A stretch of DNA of 64,000 nt from Pseudomonas cavernicola (lineage in GTDB: Bacteria; Pseudomonadota; Gammaproteobacteria; Pseudomonadales; Pseudomonadaceae), in assembly GCF_003596405.1 (NCBI RefSeq), contig NZ_QYUR01000008.1, positions 62,001-126,000 on the forward strand, in the 5' to 3' direction. The position numbers and the translations under genes are program-made. The notes under the pieces are model-generated. The model made no database searches, was not told the origin of the DNA, and saw only the letters and a list, made by a program, of their open reading frames with translations. Numbering within the stretch: the first letter of the stretch is position 1; each line of letters starts with the position of its first letter. Of this stretch, positions 56,405-64,000 are shown piece after piece.

Positions 56405-56620
56405 ATGCCCAAGCCCACCGACCAAGGCCAAGGCCAAGGCCAGTTCGTCCTGCTCGCCCCCGAACAAGGCCACGACAGCAGAGGCAAGCCGTTCGCCCGC
56501 CTGCTGGCCGCTTTTGCCCACCGCCAGGACGCCTTGAAGGCGCTGGCCAACCGCCACCGCCCTGGCGAGGAAGTGCTCGGCCGCAGCGCCGCCCTGCGCC
56601 GGTTCGCCCTGCTCGCCTGA
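56405..56620 (+). CDS. 71-residue hypothetical protein
   Basis: ATG preceded by AAGGAGCCCGCC. The N-terminus has a GQGQGQ run, and the rest is helical and basic (RKPFARLLAAFAHR-like, then DALKALANRHRPGEEVLGRS). Second of the three tiny genes. Function unknown. Confidence 0.5.
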   Translation: MPKPTDQGQGQGQFVLLAPEQGHDSRGKPFARLLAAFAHRQDALKALANRHRPGEEVLGRSAALRRFALLA

Positions 56621-56633
56621 GAAGGAGCCCGCC

Positions 56634-56843
56634 ATGACCACCCAACCTGTCATCCACACCTTCAACACCGGCCGCCAATACACCGCCCACGGCCAGCGCA
56701 TCGCCTACGCCGAACTGGGCCGGCGCGAAGACGAGTTTGGCCGGATGATCCAGGTGGCCTTCGCCGACGTGGACCGCCAAATCGTCGGCGTGGTGACCCT
56801 GTACGAGGAGCCGGTCAGCCCCTCTGACGTCAGCTCGTGCTGA
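56634..56843 (+). CDS. 69-residue hypothetical protein
   Basis: ATG preceded by AAGGAGCCCGCC, the same as the preceding gene. The product is mixed beta/alpha in appearance (PVIHTFNTGRQYTAHGQRIA, then VDRQIVGVVTLYEEPV). Third of the three tiny genes, 13 nt after the second. Function unknown. Confidence 0.55.
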   Translation: MTTQPVIHTFNTGRQYTAHGQRIAYAELGRREDEFGRMIQVAFADVDRQIVGVVTLYEEPVSPSDVSSC

Positions 56844-57093
56844 ACAGCACGGCAACACACATGCAGGTCGCCTAGAGATGATCCGCATTGATCCCACGGG
56901 GCAGGGGCGGTCTGCGTGAGCGCATCCTGGGTCGTGAGCAGGGTGTCCTGTAGGTGCCCATTGTCTTGTATCAGGCGTTGCTCCTGAGCTTGCAGTTCGC
57001 CCAGGCGTGCTTGCTGAACTGTAGGAATGGTTAGTACATACAGCTGTGCAAGTCGACGCAATTTCGCCGCGAAGTTCCAGTCGGGGCAAGCGC

Positions 57094-57330
57094 TCAGGCT
57101 TGATCTTGGCTTGGCAGTTCAAGCAGGAATGATGGAGTGACGTCGAGCGCTTCAGCCAAACGATAGATATTTAGCAATGCAATGTTGCGCTGCCCTCGTT
57201 CCACTCCGCCGAGATAGCTACGAGCCAGCCCGCTTTCCAGAGCAAGGCGCTCTTGAGACCAGCTTTTTGCTTTTCTGGCCTCTATCAATCGTTGGCCGAA
57301 AAGAACTCTTGGATCGGTTGGCATCTTCAC
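57094..57330 (-). CDS. Xre-family transcriptional regulator, 78 residues
   Basis: Almost all helix-turn-helix: RLIEARKAKSWSQERLALES then SYLGGVERGQRNIALLNIYR, ending in LDVTPSFLLELP. GAGGGG lies 6 nt before the ATG at 57,330. It is of the small SinR/controller type found with restriction or other mobile systems. It is divergent from the membrane-protein gene at 57,510 and may control that or the tiny genes. Confidence 0.85.
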   Translation of the reverse strand: MKMPTDPRVLFGQRLIEARKAKSWSQERLALESGLARSYLGGVERGQRNIALLNIYRLAEALDVTPSFLLELPSQDQA

Positions 57331-57509
57331 CCCTCAAAGAGCGTAGATGCTATGAGTACCGCCTCTATCGGGCCACGCTCTATAAGTTCACTCTTTATGA
57401 GTGACAAATTTTAATTGCAGGCTTAGGATGGCCTCTATGAGTACCTGTTGAGCTGAAAGCTTGCGGCTAGCAGTGACATTGGGCAGATAGTTGATCAGGA
57501 AAACCATGA

Positions 57510-58121
57510 ATGGCTGGCATCGTAAAAGCCCTTGGCGTTTCAGTACTGGCAGGTCTGGCGATTCCGGCAGGCGGACTCTCTGGGTTGGAGGCGGTGGGTT
57601 CCCTGCTGCCGATGCTGTCGGCGAATAACCGAACCAGTGGCGTCGTGATGTTCTTCCTTTGCTCGGCGGGGCTGTTTGGGCTCGCTTTCTGGTTTCTTGT
57701 CAAGTTTCAAAAGCAAGCCAAAGCATTGGTGGAGAGCATCAATCGGGAGAGTGATCTCCGGCTAGACTCGGCGAATCTGCTGGGTTATCCAGCCCCGATC
57801 TTTCTCATATTCGATAAACAGAACCGCAAGTTGGCGATCTGCAATCACGTGACCGGAGATTGTCGGGTTTATGACTTCGCTTATGTATTGGCTTGGCGCT
57901 GCGAGTGGCGAGAGGTCGAGCGCGTGGAGATTTCTGGCGCAGGTTCACAGGTTTCCAATATCGGCATCAGAGCCCCAACGTTTGAGCGCGTTAAAGAGGC
58001 TAAACACTTCACCTTGGTGCTGGAAGTTGCGGACGAGCACAACCCGATTCTGAAGTTACCGATCAGCGAGCGTGCGGCTAAAACCTGGTGCGCGCGCCTT
58101 AATGCTCTATTTATTGCCTGA
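57510..58121 (+). CDS. 203-residue membrane-anchored protein, unknown
   Basis: Two N-terminal hydrophobic segments (VSVLAGLAIPAGGL near 10-25; GVVMFFLCSAGLFGLAFWFLV near 45-65) and a soluble domain with FLIFDKQNRKLAIC near 100 and LKLPISERAAKTWCARL near the end, a pattern like the DUF4755 group of phage-associated proteins. The match is tentative. Upstream CAGGAAAACC is a weak ribosome-binding site. Confidence 0.5.
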   Translation: MAGIVKALGVSVLAGLAIPAGGLSGLEAVGSLLPMLSANNRTSGVVMFFLCSAGLFGLAFWFLVKFQKQAKALVESINRESDLRLDSANLLGYPAPIFLIFDKQNRKLAICNHVTGDCRVYDFAYVLAWRCEWREVERVEISGAGSQVSNIGIRAPTFERVKEAKHFTLVLEVADEHNPILKLPISERAAKTWCARLNALFIA

Positions 58122-58268
58122 ACGGATTCACTGGAAATAATCCCAATCCGCCCTACATGGCTGAATAGTGCCTAGTTGAACAATCGAGAGGAGGAGCAGA
58201 GAAAGTCTGAGCTAATTCAGATATCTCCCGCCCATCCACTTCCCATCAAACATAGCGATAGTGAAATT

Positions 58269-59633
58269 ATGCAGAATAAATTAGCTAAGCAGGATCTGAG
58301 GCAGTGCTTCATTGAGAAGGCAAGGAAGGTGCACGGGGATAAATATAGTTACGACAGTGTTGTATATAAAAATAGTACGACAAAGGTCATCATGCTCTGC
58401 AATATACATGGGGAATTTTCGCAAACACCCTCAAGCCACCTGGTGGGCTGCGGCTGTAAAGGCTGTGGTATACATAAAGCGCAGGCAATCACTGAATGAC
58501 TTTATCGCCAAAGCTCAACATAAGCATGGAGGTAAGTACTTGCTACGATCAAATAAAAAAATTGTTCGGCCAGTTCTAAAGTGCCAATTGTATGTCCCGA
58601 TCATGGTCTTTTTATGATGGAGCCTTCGAATCATCTAACCGGTCAAGGCTGCAAAGACTGCGGAGTGAGCAGGCGCGCTAACAAGTGCAGATCCAGTGGA
58701 GACGAGTTCGTTGCTCGAGCATATCGTATCCATGGGAATAGATATGGCTATGCTCAGGTTAATTACCTTAATGCAAGGGCAAGGGTAATAATTGAGTGCG
58801 CAAAGCATGGCCCATTCCAACAAACTCCAGATTCTCATCTCGCAGGTCGTGGATGTAAAAGGTGCGCAGCTGAACAGAGAGGGAAGTGTCGAGAATTAGG
58901 AATGCGCGCCCATATTGAGCGAGCAAGAAAAAAACATAAGGATTTTTATGATTATGCGCTAGTGCCAACAGAAGGGAATTCCTGCGACAAGGTACAAATC
59001 AGATGTCCCAAGCACGGGCTTTTCTCGCAAGATTTTTACCAACACTCTCGTGGGATGGGCTGTCCGAAATGTTGGAATGAAAGAAGGAATATGAGACGCA
59101 AGAAAAATGAGGTGTTCATTCTTGACGCCAAAAAGAAACATGGTGCGAAGTATGACTATTCGGAAGTCGACTACATTAATGCTTACACCAAGATTAAAGT
59201 TATCTGTGCTGCGCATGGTTCGTTTGAAATAACGCCAACAAAACATTTGAGTAGAGGTGATGGATGCCCGGAATGCGGATTTCTTAAGCGAAAAGGAATC
59301 GGGGGGATTACTGAAGCCCGGTTAAAAAATGAGCCGGAGCTCGGCAGAGTTGATGCCTGGGTGTATATTGCGTACATGGAAAGTTGTGAGGAGAGGTTCT
59401 TTAAGATTGGGCACACGACAAATAAATATCCGGAAAATCGTTTTTCCTTCTTTGATATGTATAGCTGGACCATGGAGCGTGCTGTAAATATGTCGCTTTG
59501 TGAGGCTGTCAGATTAGAAGGCGAGTTAAAGCGAGCACTGCCAGGATACAGGCCGCTGCTTAAATTTAACGGTTATACTGAATGCACCTTGGAGGACCCG
59601 TGGCCACTGTTAAAGAAACTCCTGAATCCATAG
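58269..59633 (+). pseudogene. tandem zinc-ribbon protein with C-terminal GIY-YIG-like domain, two frameshifts
   Basis: Three consecutive frames (58,269-58,499, 58,490-58,590, 58,581-59,633) together encode about 450 residues. Five units of about 65 residues follow the plan F..KA...HG.KY.Y..V.Y......I.C..HG.F.Q....H..G.GC..C, each giving one four-cysteine/histidine zinc site. The last 90 residues begin VYIAYMESCEERFFKIGHT, like a T5orf172/GIY-YIG nuclease fold. The breaks fall in unit 2 and may be true decay or indel errors near AAAAAAA. The start is ATG 58,269; an upstream TTG is possible. Confidence 0.65.
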
Positions 59634-59655
59634 CCATATACGGGTGTAACCCATT

Positions 59656-60357
59656 CTACTGAATTTCATTGGCGGCTTTTTCGACCGTCCGCTGTGGCCG
59701 AGAAGCGGACGTTCGGTCATTCAGCAAGTGCTCTCGTTCATCAGGCCTGGGATTCGCGCTGCTTCCGCCTCCGCAGCAGAACAGATCGCCGCCATCGGAC
59801 TCGAGCCCCGACACGCCTACTCCAGGCGGCATCTCGAGCCTATCCAGGACCTCTCCCGTTCGAGGATCGACTCGCCTCAACTCGCTCTCGTCACCTTCCC
59901 AGGTAACGTGCCAGAGTTCTCCGTCGATCCAGGTGACCCCGGTGACGAAGCGGTTGGACTCGATAGTGCGAGGAATCGCCCCTGTCCGGGGATCGACCTG
60001 ATGGATCTTCCGCTCCCGATACTGCCCCACCCAGAGCGTCCCCTCGGCCCACGCGAGCCCCGAGTCACCGCCGCCACCGGGCACCGGGATCGTGGCGAGC
60101 ACACGGCCGGTCTCCGGATCGATCTTCTGGATGCGATCCTCGGCGATCTGAAACAGGTGCTCGCCGTCGAAGGCCGTCCCTGCATGCGCGGCGACATCGA
60201 TCGAGCGCAGCTTCTTCCCGCTCGCCGGATCGAAGGCGTTCAGCTTGTCTCCGGAAGCAAACCAGACGCGCTGACCGTCATAGGTGACCCCATGCACGCT
60301 GTCGACATCCGGAAAGGGTCCGTACTCACGGGTGATTTCGGCCGCTGATCGCTTCAT
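59656..60357 (-). CDS. beta-propeller protein (SMP-30/glutaminyl-cyclase-like), C-terminus replaced
   Basis: 233 residues made of propeller blades marked by repeated DP.TG..L or VDPRTG turns (FDPASGKKLRSIDV, IDPETGRVLATIPV, VDPRTGAIPRTIES, VDPRTGEVLDRLEM). It resembles glutamine cyclotransferase-like proteins of soil bacteria. It ends FCCGGGSS and then a Pro/Arg-rich tail unlike the family, so the true last residues were probably cut at about 59,730. No signal peptide. Confidence 0.65.
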   Translation of the reverse strand: MKRSAAEITREYGPFPDVDSVHGVTYDGQRVWFASGDKLNAFDPASGKKLRSIDVAAHAGTAFDGEHLFQIAEDRIQKIDPETGRVLATIPVPGGGGDSGLAWAEGTLWVGQYRERKIHQVDPRTGAIPRTIESNRFVTGVTWIDGELWHVTWEGDESELRRVDPRTGEVLDRLEMPPGVGVSGLESDGGDLFCCGGGSSANPRPDEREHLLNDRTSASRPQRTVEKAANEIQ

Positions 60358-60868
60358 GTTTCCATCCTCGTCACTGGGTAGTGGAGTGCATCCTAGTCCC
60401 TCGGTAGTGGAGCGGGGAGTAACAAGGTCGTCGCGAATCCCTGCACGGGCATTTATTCCGGTTCAGGCGTGACAGTAATGGCGCCAAGTTCTAGCGTAAG
60501 TCGTTGATTTACCTACGGGATGGTGTGATATTTAGTGTGTCCAAGAAATGTCATTACGAAAACGATCAACCCCGGCCTTAGTGCCGGGGTTCTTCTTTAC
60601 GGATCAGTTGGTTTAGTAAATAGGCTGAGGAATGTGGCATGCCTGGCGCCCGGGCCGCCGATAAAGCGCCTGTTGGCCGGAAGCCAACCGCAAGCCAGGC
60701 CCGTTTTCACCCGGCAATTCCAGCAAATCTACGGACGGAAACGGGCGGGCCCGATGACCGGGGGCTGCCGCGAGCCTTGATGGCGAATACGGGAAAGAGC
60801 GGGCGCCAACCCTCTTCCCCGCCATCGCCTACTCTTAAAGCTCTCCATGCAGCGAACAGGAGGGCGAT
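60358..60868. other. 510-bp stretch with a lone terminator
   Basis: No supported gene. Contains the hairpin at 60,569-60,598, which has no gene directly before it, and a repeated CCTCGGTAGTGGAG near 60,380-60,410. Suggests a deleted gene. Confidence 0.45.
60569..60598 (+). terminator. orphan rho-independent terminator
   Basis: ACCCCGGC at 60,569-60,576 and GCCGGGGT at 60,583-60,590 with a 6-nt loop, followed by TCTTCTTT. No intact gene precedes it on the plus strand. Confidence 0.7.
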
Positions 60869-60869
60869 T

Positions 60870-61049
60870 ATGACAAGCCAGGTCAACCCCATTCCCGCCG
60901 GCTACCCCGGCGTGATTCCTTACCTGAGGTTGCGCGATGCGGCCGCCGCCAGCGACCGCTACTGCCAGGTCTTCGGCGCCTCCGAGACCATGCGGGTGGC
61001 GATAACGGCCCAGCAGCTGGGATCGAGCGGCCAACGGGCTGCCGTGTGA
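60870..61049 (+). pseudogene. VOC/PhnB-like glyoxalase-fold protein, truncated
   Basis: 59 residues after a good AGGAGGG site. The first 43 (NPIPAGYPGVIPYLRLRDAA and YCQVFGASETMRV) match the N-terminal beta-alpha unit of PhnB-like VOC proteins, which run to about 140-160 residues. It then diverges into a short unrelated tail, so about two thirds of the gene is missing. Confidence 0.65.
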
Positions 61050-61124
61050 TCCGCAGGCGGGCAGCGCGAGGCCGCAGGCGAACTGTCCTGCAGCATCTAG
61101 GCCTGCTGCATCCACGGAGGAGGC

Positions 61125-61319
61125 ATGAACAAACCCAATATCAAGGCCCAGCGCCTGGTGGCGCTCTTCCTGCTGGGCGCGGCGCTGTTCAACTATCCGC
61201 TGCTGGCTCTGTTCAACCGCACCGGCCTGGTGTGGGGGGTACCGGTTTTGTATGCCTATGTGTTTGCCGCCTGGCTGCTGCTGATCATGCTGCTGGCGCT
61301 GGTGATCGAGAAGAAGTAG
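61125..61319 (+). CDS. 64-residue membrane protein, small partner of an SLC5-type protein
   Basis: ATG after GGAGGAGG. Two hydrophobic helices (LVALFLLGAALFNYPLLALF and VLYAYVFAAWLLLIMLLALV) joined by a short loop, ending IEKK. Small two-helix proteins of this type are often encoded just before sodium-solute symporter-like genes, as here (53 nt before). Probably a helper or assembly subunit of the following protein. Confidence 0.7.
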   Translation: MNKPNIKAQRLVALFLLGAALFNYPLLALFNRTGLVWGVPVLYAYVFAAWLLLIMLLALVIEKK

Positions 61320-61372
61320 CGGTCATCCGGGGCGAGCGTTGGTTGCGGCCGGCCAGGCCGGAGGACTGAAGC

Positions 61373-64000
61373 GTGCCTGCCTGGATCATCGCGGCCGTCG
61401 CCGCCGCCTATCTCGGCCTGCTCTTCGCCATCGCCTATCGCGGCGATAAGGCCGCCGCGGTCGGCCACAGCCTGATCGCCAACCCCTATGTCTATTCGCT
61501 CTCGCTGGCGGTCTATGCCACTGCCTGGACCTTTTACGGCAGTGTCGGGCGTGCCGCCGACAGCGGTATCGGCTTCCTGCCCATCTACCTCGGCCCGACG
61601 GTGATGGCCGCGCTGTGGTGGGTGGTGTTGCGCAAGATCATCCGCATCGCCAAGGACAACCGCATCACCTCGCTGGCCGACTTCATCTCCTCGCGCTACG
61701 GCAAGAGCGCGGCGCTGGCCGGGCTGGTGACGGTGATCGCGGTGGTCGGCGTCATCCCCTACGTTTCCCTGCAGCTCAAAGCTATCTCCACCAGCTTCAA
61801 TGTTTTGCGCGGCTATCCCGACATCCTGCCGCTGGCGCAGAAGGCGCCGGAAGCGGTTCTGGGCGACACTGCGTTTTATGTGGCCCTGATCCTCGCCGCC
61901 TTCACCATCGTTTTCGGCACCCGCCATCTGGACGCCGCCGAGCGCCACGAGGGTATGGTGGCGGCCATCGCCTTCGAGTCGCTGGTCAAGCTGCTGGCCT
62001 TCCTGGCGGTCGGGATCTTCGTCACCTGGGGGATGTACGACGGCCTGGCCGACCTCTTCGCCAGGGCGTCGGAGGTGCCGCGCATCGCCGAGGTGTTCAT
62101 CATTGGCGGCGGCTCGAGCGACGTGTACCACAACTGGGCCTCGCTGTTTTCACTGGCCTTTCTCTCCATGCTGGCGATCATGTTCCTGCCGCGGCAGTTC
62201 CAGGTGGCGGTGGTCGAGAACGTCGACGAGGCGCACCTGAACAAGGCGATCTGGCTGTTTCCCCTCTACCTGCTCTTGTTCAACCTCTTCGTCCTGCCTA
62301 TCGCCATCGGCGGCCTGCTGCATTTCGGCGACGGCGCAGTCAACCCCGATACCTTCGTCCTCACCCTGCCCATGTCCGGGCAGCAGGAGGCGCTGGCCCT
62401 GCTGGTCTTCATCGGGGGGGTCTCGGCGGCCACCGGGATGGTGATAGTCGAGTCCATCGCGCTCTCGACCATGGTCTGCAACGATCTGGTGATGCCCGCG
62501 CTGCTGCGCATCAAGGCCTTGCACCTGGCTGAGCGCGAGGATCTGTCCGGCCTGTTGCTGGCGATCCGCCGTGGCACCATAGTCGTCGGCCTGCTGCTCG
62601 GCTACGCCTACTACCGGCTGGCGGGCGAGGCCTATGCCCTGGTTTCCATCGGCCTGATTTCCTTCGCCGCCGTGGCCCAGTTCGCGCCGGCACTGCTCGG
62701 CGGCATCTACTGGAAAGGCGGCACACGCGCCGGGGCCCTGGCCGGACTTGGCGCCGGTTTCCTGGTGTGGGCCTATACCCTGATGCTGCCGGCCTTCGCT
62801 CGTTCCGGCTGGCTGCCGATGGACTTGCTCGAACAGGGCCCGTTCGCCATCGCGCTGCTGCGGCCGCTGAGCCTGTTCGGCCTGGAGGGGCTGGACGAGA
62901 TCAGTCACGCCATATTGTGGAGCATGCTGGCCAACGTCGGAGCCTACCTTACCGTGTCGATCCTCTCCGATCAGAGCGAGGTTGAGCAGACGCAGGCGAC
63001 GCTCTTCGTCGATGTCTTCAAGCATGATCGTGGCGCCGAGCGCGTCTGGCGAGTCAGTGGCTCGCTGCCCGATCTCTACGCACTGCTGGCACGCTTTCTC
63101 GGCGCGGGCAACGCCAAAGTGGCGTTTACCGCTTATGCCCGACCGCGCGGGAGGGACTGGCCGCAGGAGATCGACGCCGAGTTGGCGCGCTACTGCGAGG
63201 CGCAGCTGGCCGGGGTCATCGGCGCCGCGTCGGCGCGGGTCATGCTCGCCACGGTGGTCGAGGAAGAGCTGTTGCGCGACAGCCTGACCGGCTTGCCCAA
63301 CCGGGCGCTGCTGCTGAGTCGGCTGGGCGATGCACTGGATCGGATCAGGCTCGAAGCCGGCCGCGGCTTTGCCCTCCTGTTCCTCAACCTGGATCGCTTC
63401 CGGGTCATCACCGACAGCCTCGGCGCTGCCGCCGGTGACCAACTGCTGATCGCCGTGGCGCAACGCCTAGACGCCAGCCTGCGCCCTGGCGATACCGTCG
63501 CCCGCGTGGGCGGCGAGAATTTCGCCATCCTCCTCGACGAGGCGCGGGAGGAAGGCGAGGCGGTACGCTTCGCCGACAAGTTGCAGGCCACGCTGGCGGC
63601 CGGTTTCAACATCGAGGGGCACGAGCTGTTTACCTCCGCCAGTATCGGCATTGCCATCGGGCGGGCTAGCTACGTCGATCCGGGCGACATCCTGCGCGAC
63701 GCCGATACGGCCAGCCACAGTGCATTGGAGCGGGGCGGAGCCTATTGCGAGGTGTTCGCGGCCGATATGCGGCAACGCGTCGTCGCGCTGCTCGACATGG
63801 AAACCGAATTGCGCCAGGCGGTGCTGAAGGGGCAGCAGTTCCAGGTTTTCTACCAGCCCATAGTTGAACTGCGCACGGGCACACTCGCCGGCTTCGAGGC
63901 GCTGGTGCGCATGCGCCGTCCCGACGGCAGCCTGGTGCAGCCGGGGGACTTCATCCCGCTGACCGAGGAAACCGGTCTCATCGTGCATATCGGCCGCTGG
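61373..64000 (+). CDS. SLC5-STAC-GGDEF-EAL membrane signalling protein (partial, runs off the end)
   Basis: Starts at GTG 61,373 with GGAGG eight bases before; 876 codons are present and no stop is reached. The first 520 or so residues are a sodium/solute-symporter-like domain with about 13 helices (SLSLAVYATAWTFYGSVGRA, then ADFISSRYGKSAALAGL and IMFLPRQFQVAVVEN). A STAC-like segment follows (ATLFVDVFKH...ARFLGAG). A GGDEF domain begins at DSLTGLPNR near 635, with an I-site RPGD five residues before a degenerate GGENF. An EAL domain begins with GFEALVR near 840. The likely output is cyclic-di-GMP breakdown controlled by a transported solute. The mutated GGDEF is probably inactive as a cyclase. 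Confidence 0.88.
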   Translation, partial: MPAWIIAAVAAAYLGLLFAIAYRGDKAAAVGHSLIANPYVYSLSLAVYATAWTFYGSVGRAADSGIGFLPIYLGPTVMAALWWVVLRKIIRIAKDNRITSLADFISSRYGKSAALAGLVTVIAVVGVIPYVSLQLKAISTSFNVLRGYPDILPLAQKAPEAVLGDTAFYVALILAAFTIVFGTRHLDAAERHEGMVAAIAFESLVKLLAFLAVGIFVTWGMYDGLADLFARASEVPRIAEVFIIGGGSSDVYHNWASLFSLAFLSMLAIMFLPRQFQVAVVENVDEAHLNKAIWLFPLYLLLFNLFVLPIAIGGLLHFGDGAVNPDTFVLTLPMSGQQEALALLVFIGGVSAATGMVIVESIALSTMVCNDLVMPALLRIKALHLAEREDLSGLLLAIRRGTIVVGLLLGYAYYRLAGEAYALVSIGLISFAAVAQFAPALLGGIYWKGGTRAGALAGLGAGFLVWAYTLMLPAFARSGWLPMDLLEQGPFAIALLRPLSLFGLEGLDEISHAILWSMLANVGAYLTVSILSDQSEVEQTQATLFVDVFKHDRGAERVWRVSGSLPDLYALLARFLGAGNAKVAFTAYARPRGRDWPQEIDAELARYCEAQLAGVIGAASARVMLATVVEEELLRDSLTGLPNRALLLSRLGDALDRIRLEAGRGFALLFLNLDRFRVITDSLGAAAGDQLLIAVAQRLDASLRPGDTVARVGGENFAILLDEAREEGEAVRFADKLQATLAAGFNIEGHELFTSASIGIAIGRASYVDPGDILRDADTASHSALERGGAYCEVFAADMRQRVVALLDMETELRQAVLKGQQFQVFYQPIVELRTGTLAGFEALVRMRRPDGSLVQPGDFIPLTEETGLIVHIGRW

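Noticed and set aside
56082..57122. 346-residue minus-strand frame over the tiny genes
   Set aside because: Gly/Ala/Gln-rich shadow of three genes with good ribosome-binding sites; no domain seen.
57344..57420. Near-repeats of CTCTATGAGTA-type sequence before the membrane-protein gene
   Set aside because: Short A/T-rich runs with no consistent unit; too weak to call an operator array.
62150..63463. 437-residue antisense frame at the right end
   Set aside because: Low-complexity Gln/Gly/Arg/Asp composition and full overlap with the SLC5-GGDEF-EAL gene.

Overview
The window looks like Pseudomonas chromosome: cysS, folD and a tRNA-Arg(UCU)/tRNA-His(GUG)/tRNA-Leu(UAG) cluster in the order usual for that genus, GC-rich codon use, and Pseudomonas-type accessory genes. 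An integrative element follows tRNA-Leu directly, where pseudomonads normally carry core genes. Its other end was not found.

Bases 1 to about 30,000 are not a normal gene order. One locus (IS1182-family element, folD, three tRNAs, integrase, excisionase, cupin, two TetR regulators, enoyl-CoA hydratase, acyl-CoA dehydrogenase) appears three times as forward, reverse and forward arms. The arms turn near 10,225 and near 19,670. Bases from about 4,030 to 10,225, and parts of 10,246-16,050, carry dense random-looking indels and substitutions against the third arm. This is best read as a fold-back long read or amplification chimera that entered the assembly, not as biology. The likely true locus is 1 to about 3,340 joined to about 22,685 onward. 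Genes in the first two arms should not be counted as extra copies.

Third arm to about 34.7 kb: integrase, overlapping excisionase-like gene and a 205-aa partner next to tRNA-Leu, then a catabolic cluster. The cluster has a cupin, two convergent TetR genes each with a visible operator, two crotonases, a DmdC-like acyl-CoA dehydrogenase, an acyl-CoA ligase, an alpha/beta hydrolase, a nitroreductase and a small membrane protein. It looks like CoA-dependent breakdown of an unidentified acid or ester. A 2H phosphoesterase and remnants of an IS5-type transposase and leuD follow. Next is an amine-use operon (AraC regulator, gamma-glutamyl-amine-synthetase-like enzyme, polyamine-type binding protein, FAD amine oxidase).

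Between about 41.4 and 54.9 kb lies a mosaic accessory island. A Gabija-type anti-phage pair (gajA/gajB) sits between inverted copies of one MITE family and beside a second MITE whose ends match the IS1182-family element. Then come two unknown membrane proteins and a short integron-type cassette array on the minus strand (attC-like sites, PIN-domain gene, truncated secreted protein). One cassette gene is cut by an IS66-family element with a clean 8-bp duplication.

From 54.9 kb there are a serine recombinase beside a long palindrome, an AT-rich block, three tiny genes with matching ribosome-binding sites, an Xre regulator, an unknown membrane protein, and a frame-broken protein of tandem zinc-ribbon repeats ending in a GIY-YIG-like domain. 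The last 4 kb holds a clipped beta-propeller gene, a truncated VOC gene, and a two-gene unit of a small membrane protein and an SLC5-STAC-GGDEF-EAL protein that runs off the end.
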